Shown here: positions 18,101 to 26,949 of the stretch, piece by piece
Layout: every line of letters begins with the position of its first letter
How positions within the stretch are numbered: the first letter of the stretch is position 1
Assembly: GCF_014655955.1 (NCBI RefSeq)
Contig: NZ_BNBO01000014.1
Coordinates: forward strand, 100,054-164,053
Direction of reading: 5' to 3'
Source of the DNA: Kitasatospora indigofera
GTDB lineage: Bacteria > Actinomycetota > Actinomycetes > Streptomycetales > Streptomycetaceae
Length of the DNA stretch: 64,000 nucleotides
Position numbers and translations under genes: made by a program
Notes under the pieces: generated by a model
What the model saw: only the letters and a program-made list of their open reading frames with translations
Told to the model about the DNA's origin: nothing
Database searches by the model: none

Positions 18101-18745
18101 TCAGGCCGACGGAATCGGCTGGAGGTGGGCGTCCGGCCGCCGTCCGGCCGGACGGGGCTCGCGCCGGCGTGCCTGCGGGGGCGCCCCGGCCGGGCCCGCC
18201 GTCCCGGTTCGCGGCGGCGGGCCGCCGACGCCGGGCCCCCGCGACACCCGGACGCAGGCCCAGAGCAGCACGGCGGCGCCCGGCAGCCACGGCTCCCTGG
18301 TGTCCGGGGCGACGATCCACCGGCCCGCCCCCAGTCCGGGGGAGTCGGGGGTGTTCACCATCCGCTGCACGGGCGGCACCGTCACCGCGTCGCCCTGCCC
18401 GTGGCAGAGCAGCGGCGGCACGTCCCCGGCCCATTCCTCCCAGGCCAGCAGGGAGCGCAGGCGCGGGGCGGCGCCCGGCTGTGCGAACAGCAGGATCCGG
18501 CCGCGGTGGCTCGCCACCGGGCCGCAGCCCGGGCCGGAGGTCCAGAGCTCGTCCAGCACCCTGCGGCCGAACAGCGACGGCATGCTGATCACGTCGAAGG
18601 CCCGGCCGCAGGGCAGGACCGAGGGCGCCCACGGGCGCGACTGCCACAGGGCGCGCATGCTGCGCGGGTACTCACTGGCGGAGGCCAGCCAGGCCTCGCC
18701 GGCCACGGTGACGTACTCCACCGATTCATACGTCCAGATGTCCAC
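18101..18745 (-). CDS. Hypothetical protein, possible primase/polymerase N-terminal-like domain
   Basis: The 214-aa protein starts VDIWTYESVEYVTVAG and carries conserved stretches PSVLPCGRAFDVI, LLFAQPGAAPRL, PPLLCHGQGDAVTVPP and WIVAPDTREPWLPGAAVLL. These blocks resemble streptomycete proteins annotated with a bifunctional primase/polymerase N-terminal-like domain, but the catalytic residues of that fold are not obvious, so it may be a degenerate, non-catalytic relative. The start GTG 18745 has no ribosome site; CAGGCT seven bases upstream suggests a leaderless transcript. The Arg/Pro-rich C-terminus is not conserved-looking. Confidence 0.7.
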   Translation of the reverse strand: MDIWTYESVEYVTVAGEAWLASASEYPRSMRALWQSRPWAPSVLPCGRAFDVISMPSLFGRRVLDELWTSGPGCGPVASHRGRILLFAQPGAAPRLRSLLAWEEWAGDVPPLLCHGQGDAVTVPPVQRMVNTPDSPGLGAGRWIVAPDTREPWLPGAAVLLWACVRVSRGPGVGGPPPRTGTAGPAGAPPQARRREPRPAGRRPDAHLQPIPSA

Positions 18746-18969
18746 GGGGAGCAGCCTGCGGTGTCGCGAGCGTGGCACGGAGGGAAAGCGCGGTTTGCCG
18801 GACAGGGTGCGCCGGGTCGGCGTACCCTGTCCTGCGCATATGCCACAGGCGATCGAATCCCGCTCCACCGTTCGGTCGGACGGGTGCGACCGGTGCTCCG
18901 GGACGGGTGCCCGCTGCCGCCGGTGTGCTGCGGCCGGGCCGCCGGCGGCCGCCGGGCGGGCCGACGGGC

Positions 18970-19380
18970 TCAGTCGCCCTGGCGCTGCGGACGCAACAGG
19001 CCGCGACCGTACTCGACCATCTTCTCCGCGTAGTCCGGGGTCCAGTCCGCGCGGGCCGCTATCTCCACGAAGGAGAGCGCGTCGAACCTGCGGGTGTCGG
19101 CCAGCTGGGCGGCCGCGACGGCCTGGAAGTCGGTGGCCCGCTCGGCGGCGGCCCGGAACGCCAGGGCCAGCTCGGTGGAGCGGCGCAGCAGTTCGGCCGG
19201 GTCCTCGATCGACTCCAGGTCGAAGAAACGCTCCGGCTCCGGCTCGCCGGCCGGCGGCTCGAACAGCAGCTGGGCCGGGCGCAGCCGGCGGGCGGGCTGT
19301 TCGGGTGTGCCGGGCCGGCCCGGACCGGCCGGTGCGGGGGAGCCGCTCTGGTCGGACGGCCTCGGGTGGGAGTCGGGCAT
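18970..19380 (-). CDS. Conserved hypothetical protein
   Basis: The 136-aa protein has a disordered Pro/Gly-rich N-terminus (about 45 residues) and a helical C-terminal part (RFFDLESIEDPAELLRRSTE and the following stretch) ending in DYAEKMVEYGRGLL. It has no signal peptide or membrane helix. GGAGGTG lies eight bases before ATG 19380, so the gene is likely real. I do not recognise the family. It follows the helicase operon on the same strand after a gap of about 310 bases. Confidence 0.7.
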   Translation of the reverse strand: MPDSHPRPSDQSGSPAPAGPGRPGTPEQPARRLRPAQLLFEPPAGEPEPERFFDLESIEDPAELLRRSTELALAFRAAAERATDFQAVAAAQLADTRRFDALSFVEIAARADWTPDYAEKMVEYGRGLLRPQRQGD

Positions 19381-19694
19381 GGGTGGACACCTCCGGGAGG
19401 GTGGGCGGTGGGCGCCGGCGGCCGCCGGGGCCGGGGTGCCGGGCCCGGCCGTCGTCCATTGTCGCAAGGCGGCAGCCGGTAACGGAACGGTGCGATCACG
19501 GGCGCTATTCCCGGGCCGCGCGCCGGGGTGGTGCCTCGGCCGCCCCGGCCGCTCCCGCCGCCACTGCCGTCCTGACCTGCCCGGGCCCAGGACGGCGGTG
19601 CGGTGGGGACCGGCACGTTCCCGGGCTTCGGCTCGGCCGTGGGGCGGTGCGGGGGTGGGGGCGGCGCGGCGGTGGGGGCGGTGCGGCGGTGGAG
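19381..19694. other. Intergenic region with a hairpin
   Basis: No gene is seen. A hairpin with 9-bp perfect arms (19566-19574 and 19588-19596) could terminate the helicase operon, and a G-rich stretch runs from about 19640 to 19690. Confidence 0.6.
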
Positions 19695-21080
19695 TCAGCG
19701 CAGCGCCACCCGATGGCCGGCCAGGTGGGCGAGGACGGCGTGGTGCGCCTCCCAGCCGTCCGGGAACTTCACCGTGACGCCGAGTTGTACGGGTTCGGTC
19801 GCCGGATGCTCGTCCAGCAGTTCGGCGATCCCCGCCCGGGCGACCACGATGCAGGCGTGCCGGTGCCGGGAGGCCAGCACGCACAGCCGGCCGGTCTCCA
19901 GGTGGAAGGCGGTCGCGTCGGGCCGCCCGGAGAGCGGGTGCAGCACCACGGTGACGTCGTACTCACGGCCCTGCAGCCGGTTGGCGGTGTCCACCGAGAC
20001 GGCCGGCCCCGCCGTCGGGTCGACCGGCACGCCCAGCCCCACCAGCGCGGCCCGGACGGCGGCGGCCTGGTCCCGGTGGGCGGTGCCGACCGCGATCCGG
20101 TCGGCGGACAGCGGCGTCGAGCCCTGCTCGGAGTGCGCCGTCAGGCCGCGGTCCAGCAGCCGGCGCACGGTGGCCGCGACCACCGACACCGCCTGCGGGT
20201 CCGTCCGGACGGTGTGCCGGGCCGGCAGCTCCAGCAGGGCCCAGCCGTGCTCCGCCGCCTCGTCGACGGCGGCGTCCACCGCGGAGCCGTCCGGCCGCAC
20301 CGCGGCGGTCAGGGTGCGGTCGCCCGGCCCGGTGCCCGACCGGAACGGCGTGTACGGGTAGAAGGCGGCCGACACCAGGGGCGCGGCACTGGCCGGGAGC
20401 CGCCAGGAGACCGGCAGCCGGTGCGGCTCGATCTGCGGGTTGTGCGCGAGCAGGGTCACCACCGCGCTGTTCGAAGGGTCGTACGACAGTCCGGCCCACT
20501 GGTCGGTGCCGACCACCGTGAACGGGTCGAGCTGGCCCGGGTCCCCCACGAACAGGGCTCGCTCGAACAGCCGGGCGACCGCCAGCAGCGCGTCCGAGCG
20601 CATCTGGTAGGCCTCGTCGACGATCGCGTGCCGCCACGGCGCCTCGGTCTTCACCCACTGCCACTTGGCGGAGGTCGAGATCACCACGTCCTGCTCGGCG
20701 AGGTCGGCCACCTTGGTGGCCGCGGTGACGTTGGGGTGCCGCAGCGCCTCGGCGGCGGGCCGCCCGTCCGAGGCGTGCAGGCGGCCGACGGTGAGGTCCG
20801 GAGCCTTCGAGGCCAGCCGGTCGACCAGGTCGTCGACCTGGTTGTTGGTCTGCGCGACGATCATCAGCCGCTCGCCCGCGGCGACCAGCTCCCGGGCGGC
20901 CCGCACCACCAGGGTCGACTTGCCGGCGCCCGGCGGGGAGTCCACCACCACCCCGCGCGGGGCGCCCACGGCGGGTCGGACGGTCGCGTCGAGGATCCGG
21001 TCCACCACCGCGTCGGCGGCGGCGCCCGGGGACGGCTCGGGCTCGGGGTGCGGCGCGGTCACGGGGTCGGTCACTCCCAT
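19695..21080 (-). CDS. Superfamily 1 DNA helicase (Dna2/Upf1-like)
   Basis: The 461-aa protein has all the SF1 motifs in order: Walker A (PPGAGKST, about residue 50), motif Ia (IVAQTNNQVDDL), Walker B DEAY in HAIVDEAYQM, motif III (FVGDPGQLDPF), motif IV Arg in SWRLP, motif V (ANRLQGREYDVTVVL) and motif VI (ASRHRHACIVVAR). It is short, with no accessory domains, and so probably works with its operon partners. ATG 21080 overlaps the stop of the upstream gene by 10 bases and has GAGG adjacent, which indicates translational coupling. It is the last gene of a nuclease-unknown-helicase operon. Confidence 0.92.
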   Translation of the reverse strand: MGVTDPVTAPHPEPEPSPGAAADAVVDRILDATVRPAVGAPRGVVVDSPPGAGKSTLVVRAARELVAAGERLMIVAQTNNQVDDLVDRLASKAPDLTVGRLHASDGRPAAEALRHPNVTAATKVADLAEQDVVISTSAKWQWVKTEAPWRHAIVDEAYQMRSDALLAVARLFERALFVGDPGQLDPFTVVGTDQWAGLSYDPSNSAVVTLLAHNPQIEPHRLPVSWRLPASAAPLVSAAFYPYTPFRSGTGPGDRTLTAAVRPDGSAVDAAVDEAAEHGWALLELPARHTVRTDPQAVSVVAATVRRLLDRGLTAHSEQGSTPLSADRIAVGTAHRDQAAAVRAALVGLGVPVDPTAGPAVSVDTANRLQGREYDVTVVLHPLSGRPDATAFHLETGRLCVLASRHRHACIVVARAGIAELLDEHPATEPVQLGVTVKFPDGWEAHHAVLAHLAGHRVALR

Positions 21081-22762
21081 TCCTCGGAGGCGTCGGGTGA
21101 CTGCGGTACGGCGGACGGCCGGGGCGCGCCGGCCACCAGGGGGGCGGCCGGCGGGGCGCCCGCGCCGCCGAGGGCCCGGGCGTGGTCGGGCGGGCCGGGC
21201 GGCCCGCCGTGCGTCCACGGGGTGTCGTCCGGCTCGGGCAGCGGCGCGGACTGGCGGGCCGTCAGCTCGAAGAGGGTGAACGTCACCCGCTCGCCCGGCT
21301 CGGGGAGGCTGCCCGGCTCCGGCTCCTTCTTGCGCCCCATGCCCGACATCACCCGCAGGGTGATCGTCCCGGCCTCCTGGTCCACCGCGGCGATCACCGC
21401 CTTCTGCGGTGTGGCGGTGTGGGTGCGGTGCGCCTCGCGGCCGAGGTCGGCGTGCGGGTGGTCGGCCGTCCGTACGGTCACCAGCGGCCGTGGCTTGGGC
21501 GTCCGGCCCGAGGTGTCGTGGTCCGGCACGACCTCGACCACCTCACCCGTGAACGCCTCCCCGGCCAGCCGGCGCTCGGCCATCGCCAGCGGGTCGTCCA
21601 GCGCCTCCTGGACGTCCAGCCGGACCTGCTCGCGCTCGCGCTGGGCGAGCTTGCGGGCCGCCGTCACGGCGTCGTCCTGGCGGGGCTGCGGCGGCTCGCC
21701 GGCCGCCAGCCTGTCCCGGTGGCCGGTGTACGACCAGCGGTCGCCCTCCCAGCGCTCCGCCAGATGGGCGGCGGGCGGCAGCGCGCGCAGCAGGTCCAGC
21801 CCGTGCCAGACGTCCCGCCAGGTGGGCAGCAGGACGTTCTCCAGGGCCTCGGTCAGCCTTTCGACGGTCCGGTCGACGTACCGCTGGGCCCGCTCGCGCT
21901 CCTGCGGCCCGGCGTCCCGCAGGGCGGTGACGGCGGCGTCGTAGCGGCCGATCGCCGGGGCGAGCACCAGTTCGTCGAAGCGCGGGTCGGTGGCCGGGCC
22001 GGCCGGCGGGTGCAGCAGCTGGCCGTGGCCGTCGCGGGCGGTCTCGGCCAGTTCGGCGGCGGCCGCGCCGGCCGGACCGCCGTCCGCCCGTCCGTCCCGG
22101 AGGGCCTCCGGCCGCGGGTGCCAGGCCAGCAGGGCCGCCAGGTGCTGGTCCTCCAACTGGCTCTGGCCGGTCGCCCAGTGCCGGGCGAGCAGGCCGGTCA
22201 TCGGCAGCAGCAGGCTGGAGCCGGGCACCTGCGCCCGGTCGGTGAGGTGCGTCAGCCAGCGGCCCAGCAGCGGGACCCGGGCCGGCGCCGGGTAGGGCCC
22301 CGGGTCGGCGTCCTCCGCCGTGCGGCGGAACCGGGTCGAGCGGCCGAGCAGCGCCAGGTGGTGCACCCCCGCGCCGTTCGGCACGATCACCTGCGGCGCG
22401 TCCGCGCAGAGCTCCCGGAGGACCTGGGTCTTCTCGCCGGTCTCCGGGTCCTTCTCGGACCCCTCGACCTGCTCCACGTCCGCGCCGAAGGACTCCAGGT
22501 ACGGCAGCAGGTCGGCGGCGAAGCCGGCCAGGTGGTCGAAGCGCAGCGTGCGGTTCAGCGGCTGCGGGACGATGTGCAGCCGCGGCGCCGCCCGGTCGGT
22601 GCCGAGCATCACCGCCAGCGGCGCGCCCGACTCGCCGGCGGCCGTGAGCGGCACCACCACCATCGGCCGGTCCGAGAGGTGCCGGTGCCGCACCGTGGCC
22701 AGCGGCTCGGCCCGGCCGCTGCGGACCGCCTCCAGCCGGGCGAGCGTCCCGAGCAGGCTCAT
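21071..22762 (-). CDS. Large protein of unknown function in a nuclease-helicase operon
   Basis: The 563-aa protein has no recognisable catalytic motif. The N-terminal third is mixed alpha/beta (MVVVPLTAAG, VMLGTDRAAPRLHIVPQPLNRTL). The middle is helical and charged, including QREREQVRLDVQEAL. The C-terminus has a beta-rich region (AFTGEVVEVVPDH, VTVRTADHPH, ITLRVMSGMGRKKEPEPG) that could be an OB- or SH3-like barrel, followed by a disordered Pro-rich tail. ATG 22762 overlaps the nuclease stop as ATGA, and the 3' end overlaps the helicase start. The coupling implies a stoichiometric complex with both neighbours. A DNA-binding or scaffolding role is inference only. Confidence 0.85.
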   Translation of the reverse strand: MSLLGTLARLEAVRSGRAEPLATVRHRHLSDRPMVVVPLTAAGESGAPLAVMLGTDRAAPRLHIVPQPLNRTLRFDHLAGFAADLLPYLESFGADVEQVEGSEKDPETGEKTQVLRELCADAPQVIVPNGAGVHHLALLGRSTRFRRTAEDADPGPYPAPARVPLLGRWLTHLTDRAQVPGSSLLLPMTGLLARHWATGQSQLEDQHLAALLAWHPRPEALRDGRADGGPAGAAAAELAETARDGHGQLLHPPAGPATDPRFDELVLAPAIGRYDAAVTALRDAGPQERERAQRYVDRTVERLTEALENVLLPTWRDVWHGLDLLRALPPAAHLAERWEGDRWSYTGHRDRLAAGEPPQPRQDDAVTAARKLAQREREQVRLDVQEALDDPLAMAERRLAGEAFTGEVVEVVPDHDTSGRTPKPRPLVTVRTADHPHADLGREAHRTHTATPQKAVIAAVDQEAGTITLRVMSGMGRKKEPEPGSLPEPGERVTFTLFELTARQSAPLPEPDDTPWTHGGPPGPPDHARALGGAGAPPAAPLVAGAPRPSAVPQSPDASEEWE

Positions 22763-23952
22763 CCGGCGCACCCGCCCAGCGCCTCGGCGCGCAGCGCCGC
22801 CGCGTACGACAGCCGGGCGGCCGCCTCGTCCGACTCCCGGTCGCCGGCAGCTGCGGCCGGGCCGGCGGCAGCCAGGGCCCCGGCGACGGTGCGGATGCTG
22901 CCCAGCTCACCCCGGACGCCCCGGCCGAGCTGCTCGACCCGGTCGTCGCAGCGGGCCTGCGCCCGGCAGTGGAAACCCAGCTCGCAGGAGGAGAGGCACT
23001 CCGGGCCGTAGGCGGCCGGGACGCTCTCGACCGCGTCCGCCAGCTCCGCCACCGGCCTGGTGGGCAGGCCCGCCTGATCGGGCGCCAGGTCGAAGCTGGT
23101 GCCCGGCGCCAGGGTGTCCAGGAGTTCGTCGACGGCGGTCATCCGGGCCAGCTGGCGGCGCGTGGTGGCCAGCTCCCGGCGGATGTCGACGGAGACGGCG
23201 GTCGGCCGGTTGCTGAAGTCCTTGGGGCAGACCAGCAGCACACTCAGCTCCGGACTGCCCGGCAGCGCCTGCACCGCGTACGGGCCCGGTGCCACCGTGG
23301 TGCCGGCCAGCGCGGCCGCGGTCTCCTGCAGCGCCAGCACGTACACCGCCGCCTGCCGGGCCGCCGCGCCGACCTTGGCCGGATCGGCGCTGCCGTCCAG
23401 CACCGGGAAGGACTTGATCTCCACCACCGTGCACCGCCCGCCGTGCACCACCACCGCGTCCGGCTCCAGGTAGGCCGGGGAGCCGGCCACCGTCAGCCGC
23501 AGCAGCGGGTGGTCCAGCAGCGTCCAGGCCGAGGGATCGGCGGCGGCCTCGGCGAGCGCGGCCGCCGTGCGCTCGGCCCGGACCGCCGGGCCGGAGCGGC
23601 GCAGCAGGTCGGGCACGGCGAGCGGGGCCGCGCCGTCGGAGGGCAGCCCGAGGTGGCGGCGCAGCGGCTCCAGCAGCACGGCGTAGTCGTCGGCCTTCAG
23701 CCGGGACTCGAACATGGTGCCGCGCGCGATCGCGAACGGGGACTGGCCGAACGGCGCCGGGCGGCCCAACCGCTGGGCGACGGCGCCCTTGTCGATGCCG
23801 GCGGCGTCGAGCACGGCGCGTCGGCGGCATCCGGGGTTGGCGGCGAGCGCGGCGAGGGCACGGGCGTTCAGGCTGCGCTGCGGCGCCGGGCCGCGCAGCT
23901 CGGCGAGGCGCTGCGCGAGCGGCTCGGGGGGCCCGATGTGCGAGACGTTCAT
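22759..23952 (-). CDS. PD-(D/E)XK nuclease with C-terminal Cys cluster (Cas4/RecB/AddB-like)
   Basis: The 397-aa protein shows the RecB-family nuclease motifs: GTMFE (Glu82), PDAVV (Asp165), VVEIK (Glu178-x-Lys180) and the QxxxY motif (Gln200-Tyr204). Four cysteines near the C-terminus (319, 323, 329, 335) resemble the iron-sulfur cluster of Cas4, AddB and Dna2 nucleases. No cas1 or cas2 gene or CRISPR repeats are nearby, so this is not a CRISPR adaptation gene. It is the first gene of a three-gene coupled operon with an unknown protein and an SF1 helicase. A DNA-end processing or defence function is plausible. Confidence 0.85.
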   Translation of the reverse strand: MNVSHIGPPEPLAQRLAELRGPAPQRSLNARALAALAANPGCRRRAVLDAAGIDKGAVAQRLGRPAPFGQSPFAIARGTMFESRLKADDYAVLLEPLRRHLGLPSDGAAPLAVPDLLRRSGPAVRAERTAAALAEAAADPSAWTLLDHPLLRLTVAGSPAYLEPDAVVVHGGRCTVVEIKSFPVLDGSADPAKVGAAARQAAVYVLALQETAAALAGTTVAPGPYAVQALPGSPELSVLLVCPKDFSNRPTAVSVDIRRELATTRRQLARMTAVDELLDTLAPGTSFDLAPDQAGLPTRPVAELADAVESVPAAYGPECLSSCELGFHCRAQARCDDRVEQLGRGVRGELGSIRTVAGALAAAGPAAAAGDRESDEAAARLSYAAALRAEALGGCAG

Positions 23953-24196
23953 GGTGCGGCCCAGTGTTGCATCCGGGTCCGACAACCGGGTGCGGACGGT
24001 GGCCGCGGCGCACCCCGCCGTGGCGGCCGGTGAGGCTCGCCGGGCCCGCCGCGCCCCGCCCCGGACCGTCCCCGCGGGCCCCGGCGGGAGGACGACCGGC
24101 CAGGCCGAGAGAGCCGGAGCGGGATGGGGGATCATGGAGACCGGTGCTCGATGGTGAGACCGGCCGCTGTCACCGCCCGCTGCGAGGAGTTCCCCC

Positions 24197-24847
24197 ATGC
24201 CCGCCCGAATCGTTCTCGTCCGGCACGGCGAGACCGCCTGGTCGGCCACCGGCCGCCACACCGGCCGCACCGACATCCCGCTCACGGACGAGGGACGGGC
24301 GATGGCCCGGGCCCTCGGCGCTCGGCTCGCCCAGGCGCCGTGGAACGGGCTGCCGGAGGCCCTCGTCTACACCAGCCCGCTGAGCCGTGCCAAGGAGACC
24401 GGTGCGCTGGCCGGGTTCGGCGACCGCGCCGTCGACCGTCCCGAGCTGCTGGAGTGGGACTACGGCAGCTACGAGGGCCGGACCGGCCCGGACATCCGGG
24501 AGACCGACCACCCCGGCTGGCTGATCTGGCGGGACGGCGTGCCCGGCGGCGAGAAGCTCTCCGACGTCGCGGCCCGGGTGGACTCCTTCATCGCGGAGCT
24601 CAACAGCCACCACGGTGTGCCGCACCCGGAGACCACGACCATGCACTGCGCCGACCGCGACGTGGTGCTGTTCGCGCACGGGCACCTGCTGCGCATCCTC
24701 ACCGCCCGCTGGCTCGGCCTGCCCCCCGAGTTCGCGCAGCGCTTCAAGCTGGGCACGGCCGCGCTCTCGGTGCTCTCCTGGGAGTACGGCCTGCCCGCCG
24801 TGGAGGTCTGGAACGACGTCAGCCACCTCGAAGGCCTCGGGCACTGA
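24197..24847 (+). CDS. Histidine phosphatase family protein (phosphoglycerate mutase-like)
   Basis: The 216-aa protein has the catalytic RHGE motif (IVLVRHGETAWS), the second phosphate-binding part TSPLSRAKET, the acid/base segment LLEWDYGSYEGRT and the late His in VVLFAHGHLLR. It is a small cofactor-independent-of-metal phosphohistidine phosphatase; the real substrate could be a sugar phosphate or nucleotide. A GAGGAG site precedes ATG 24197. It is divergent from the nuclease operon and ends at a 12-bp hairpin. Confidence 0.92.
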   Translation: MPARIVLVRHGETAWSATGRHTGRTDIPLTDEGRAMARALGARLAQAPWNGLPEALVYTSPLSRAKETGALAGFGDRAVDRPELLEWDYGSYEGRTGPDIRETDHPGWLIWRDGVPGGEKLSDVAARVDSFIAELNSHHGVPHPETTTMHCADRDVVLFAHGHLLRILTARWLGLPPEFAQRFKLGTAALSVLSWEYGLPAVEVWNDVSHLEGLGH

Positions 24848-24852
24848 CCCGC

Positions 24853-24880
24853 CGGGACCCGCCGGTGACGGCGGGTCCCG
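24853..24880. terminator. 12-bp hairpin between convergent genes
   Basis: CGGGACCCGCCG (24853-24864), a GTGA loop and CGGCGGGTCCCG (24869-24880) lie between the convergent phosphatase and TPR-regulator genes. Confidence 0.82.
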
Positions 24881-24952
24881 CCACCCCCGGCCCGGCCCTC
24901 GTCCGGCCGGGCCCGGCGGGCCGGACGTGCGGGGCCGGACCGGGCGGGCCGG

Positions 24953-26401
24953 TCAGGAGGCGCTGGCGCGGTCGTACACCGCGAGGAACCCGCCGACCTC
25001 GGGCACCGCGGAGCACCCGCGCAGCCGGGCGGCCGTGTCCGCGAGCATCGCCGTGATCCGGGCCGAGCGGACCCCGCCGAGCAGGGTCACCGCGGCGGAC
25101 CCGTGGTTGCCCGCCCCGGCCAGGTCGCCCCTTCCCAGCCGGTCGTGGGCCAGCTCCGCGGTGTAGAGCGCCCGGTTCCGCACGAAGTGCGGCTCCTGGA
25201 GGGCCACGGCCCGGCCCGCCCGGTCACTGGCCCGGTCCCACTCGCCCAGGGCGGACCAGCACTGCGCCTCCAGGCCGGCGATCTCCGCCTCCCCGTAGAA
25301 GGACATCCACTCCGGATCGGCCTCCGACTCGCCCCGGTCGAAGAGGGTGTACGCGCGGCCGAGGGCGCGCTCGCAGGCCGCCCGGTCCCGCATCAGCGCC
25401 CAGCCGCCGGCCTCGCGCATCGCGAGCAGCGAGAGCAGCCGGTCCGAGTCCAGCTGCCGGGCGGCGCTCTGCCCGGCCTGGGCGGCCCGCAGGGCCTCGC
25501 GGGGCCGGCCGCCGTCCCGCGCCAGGAAGGCGCTGTTGCAGAAGACGTGGGCCTCCAGCGCGCTGTCGTCGGCCATCCGCGCGGTGGCCAGCGCCTCGGC
25601 GTAGAAGGAGCGCGCCTCGGCGAGCCGGTTGGAGTCGTGGGCCAGCCAGCCGACCGAGATCGCCAGCTCGCCCGCCCCGGCCTGCAGCCGGCGCTCGGTG
25701 GCGGTGCTGTACTCGCCGTCGTTCAGCAGCACGTACGCGGTGCGCAGGGACTGCCCGGCCCGCTCGAAGAGCGTCTCGGCGCCGTGCACGTCGTCGAGCA
25801 GCCGGATGTCGCGCACCGCCTGCTCGACCTGCTGCAGCTCGGCGGCGCCGACCCGGCGGGGCGGTGGCGGGACGGGCCCGGCCTGCCGGGGCAGTGGCCA
25901 GGTGGGGGCCGCGGCCGGATCCGGCCGGTCAAGGCCGATCACGGTCGCCAGGGCGGTCGGGCCGCCGCTCAGGAACGTACGGCGACGCACGTCGTCGTTC
26001 TCCTCGTCCAGATGGTGCGAATCGTCGGGCCACCAGGGCACCACCGGTGCCGGCGCCCGGTCGGCGAGGTCAGCGTAGCCGTCGTCAACTCTCGTGCTGC
26101 GTGCGGCTGTTCCGTTGGCCCGGCGGCGAACGGTGCGGCGCGGCGCGAAGCCGAGATCCTGCAGGCCGCGGTCCGGCCACATGTGGCGGAAGACGCGCTC
26201 GTAGGCGTAGTTGGGGCAGCGGATCTCGCCGGCCTCGACCCGTCCGACGTAGCGCGCGTCGCAGGACACGTGCTCGCCGATCTCCCGGGCGGCCCGGCGT
26301 ACGGCGGTGGCGAACTCACCGGGGGAGAGCGCGCCGCGCAGCTCGCGCATCGCGCGGTTGGGCGTGGGGAGGTCCGGCGCGGCCGGTGTGGTGGCTGCCA
26401 T
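24953..26401 (-). CDS. HTH/TPR-type regulatory protein (possibly NsdA/NsdB-like)
   Basis: The 482-aa protein starts with an atypical XRE-like helix-turn-helix (FATAVRRAAREIGEHVSC, ARYVGRVEAGEI, YERVFRHMW; about residues 25-80). A linker with a hydrophobic patch and then about 280 residues of tetratricopeptide-like helix pairs follow (EARSFYAEALATARMADD, ALRAAQAGQSAARQLD, ASDRAGRAVALQEP). Proteins of this layout regulate development and antibiotic production in streptomycetes; NsdA/NsdB are the named examples I recall, but orthology is not established. GGAG lies upstream of ATG 26401. Its promoter region has a strong G-quadruplex-forming tract. Confidence 0.8.
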   Translation of the reverse strand: MAATTPAAPDLPTPNRAMRELRGALSPGEFATAVRRAAREIGEHVSCDARYVGRVEAGEIRCPNYAYERVFRHMWPDRGLQDLGFAPRRTVRRRANGTAARSTRVDDGYADLADRAPAPVVPWWPDDSHHLDEENDDVRRRTFLSGGPTALATVIGLDRPDPAAAPTWPLPRQAGPVPPPPRRVGAAELQQVEQAVRDIRLLDDVHGAETLFERAGQSLRTAYVLLNDGEYSTATERRLQAGAGELAISVGWLAHDSNRLAEARSFYAEALATARMADDSALEAHVFCNSAFLARDGGRPREALRAAQAGQSAARQLDSDRLLSLLAMREAGGWALMRDRAACERALGRAYTLFDRGESEADPEWMSFYGEAEIAGLEAQCWSALGEWDRASDRAGRAVALQEPHFVRNRALYTAELAHDRLGRGDLAGAGNHGSAAVTLLGGVRSARITAMLADTAARLRGCSAVPEVGGFLAVYDRASAS

Positions 26402-26949
26402 GCTGCACTCCGTGGTCGTGCGTGGCCGTACTCGTCGGTGTCGGTGCCCGGCGTGGCTGCCCGGCGCTGGTGGTCGGTCTTCGGGGTCGGTGGTGGGGGC
26501 CGGCGACGGGGGGTGGGGGTGGGGGTGGGGCCGGTGGGGGCTGGTGAGGGGTGGGGGTGGCTTTGTGGTGGGGGTCCCGGCGGCCGTGGAGCGGCCGGGG
26601 GTGCGGGTAGGGGGGTTGCCGCGGTTGCGGACGGGACCCCGGTGGGCCCGGCGGGCTGCCGCGGCGCTGCGAAGACAGTACCGGGAGTCACCACTCGAAC
26701 ACGGCTGGTTTCAGGATGATGTGCTGTCAATTCATGTCATTTCGGGCACTGTTGCTGAGATCTGCCATGAAATGCCATGGCTTGCTGTAAGCCGCCCCGT
26801 GGCCTGGAGCACCCTCGTCGCGTTGTCCTGATACGCGGAAGCCAGGCCGACGCCCGACCCGCCGCCGACTCGCCCCCGAGCCGGTCGCGGCCCCCCACCC
26901 GCCGGGCGTCGAGGCTTCCGATCTGGACGAGGTGACAGGAGGGCCCGAG
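26402..26949. other. Divergent intergenic region
   Basis: No gene is seen in these 548 bases. It holds the G-rich tract at 26508-26530 and, near 26700-26790, an AT-richer block with several ATGAAAT/ATGTCATTT-like words that is the likely promoter region for the gene at 26950. Confidence 0.6.
26508..26530 (+). repeat. G-quadruplex-type tract
   Basis: Four consecutive runs of 6, 5, 5 and 4 guanines are separated by single T bases. More G-runs follow to about 26580. Confidence 0.85.

Noticed and set aside
18822..18840. Inverted repeat GACAGGGT/ACCCTGTC near 18809-18833 as an operator
   Set aside because: It is clear in sequence but lies between two genes without a visible promoter on either side, so no role can be supported.
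18836..18880. Possible tRNA remnant (GATCGAATCCCGCTCCACC) upstream of the gene at 18101-18745
   Set aside because: It looks like a tRNA T-arm and acceptor end, but the T-stem does not pair and no anticodon or D-arm precedes it. It could be an old attachment site; no integrase is nearby.
22759..23952. cas4 of a CRISPR-Cas system
   Set aside because: The nuclease has Cas4-like motifs, but there is no cas1/cas2 and no repeat-spacer array anywhere in the window.
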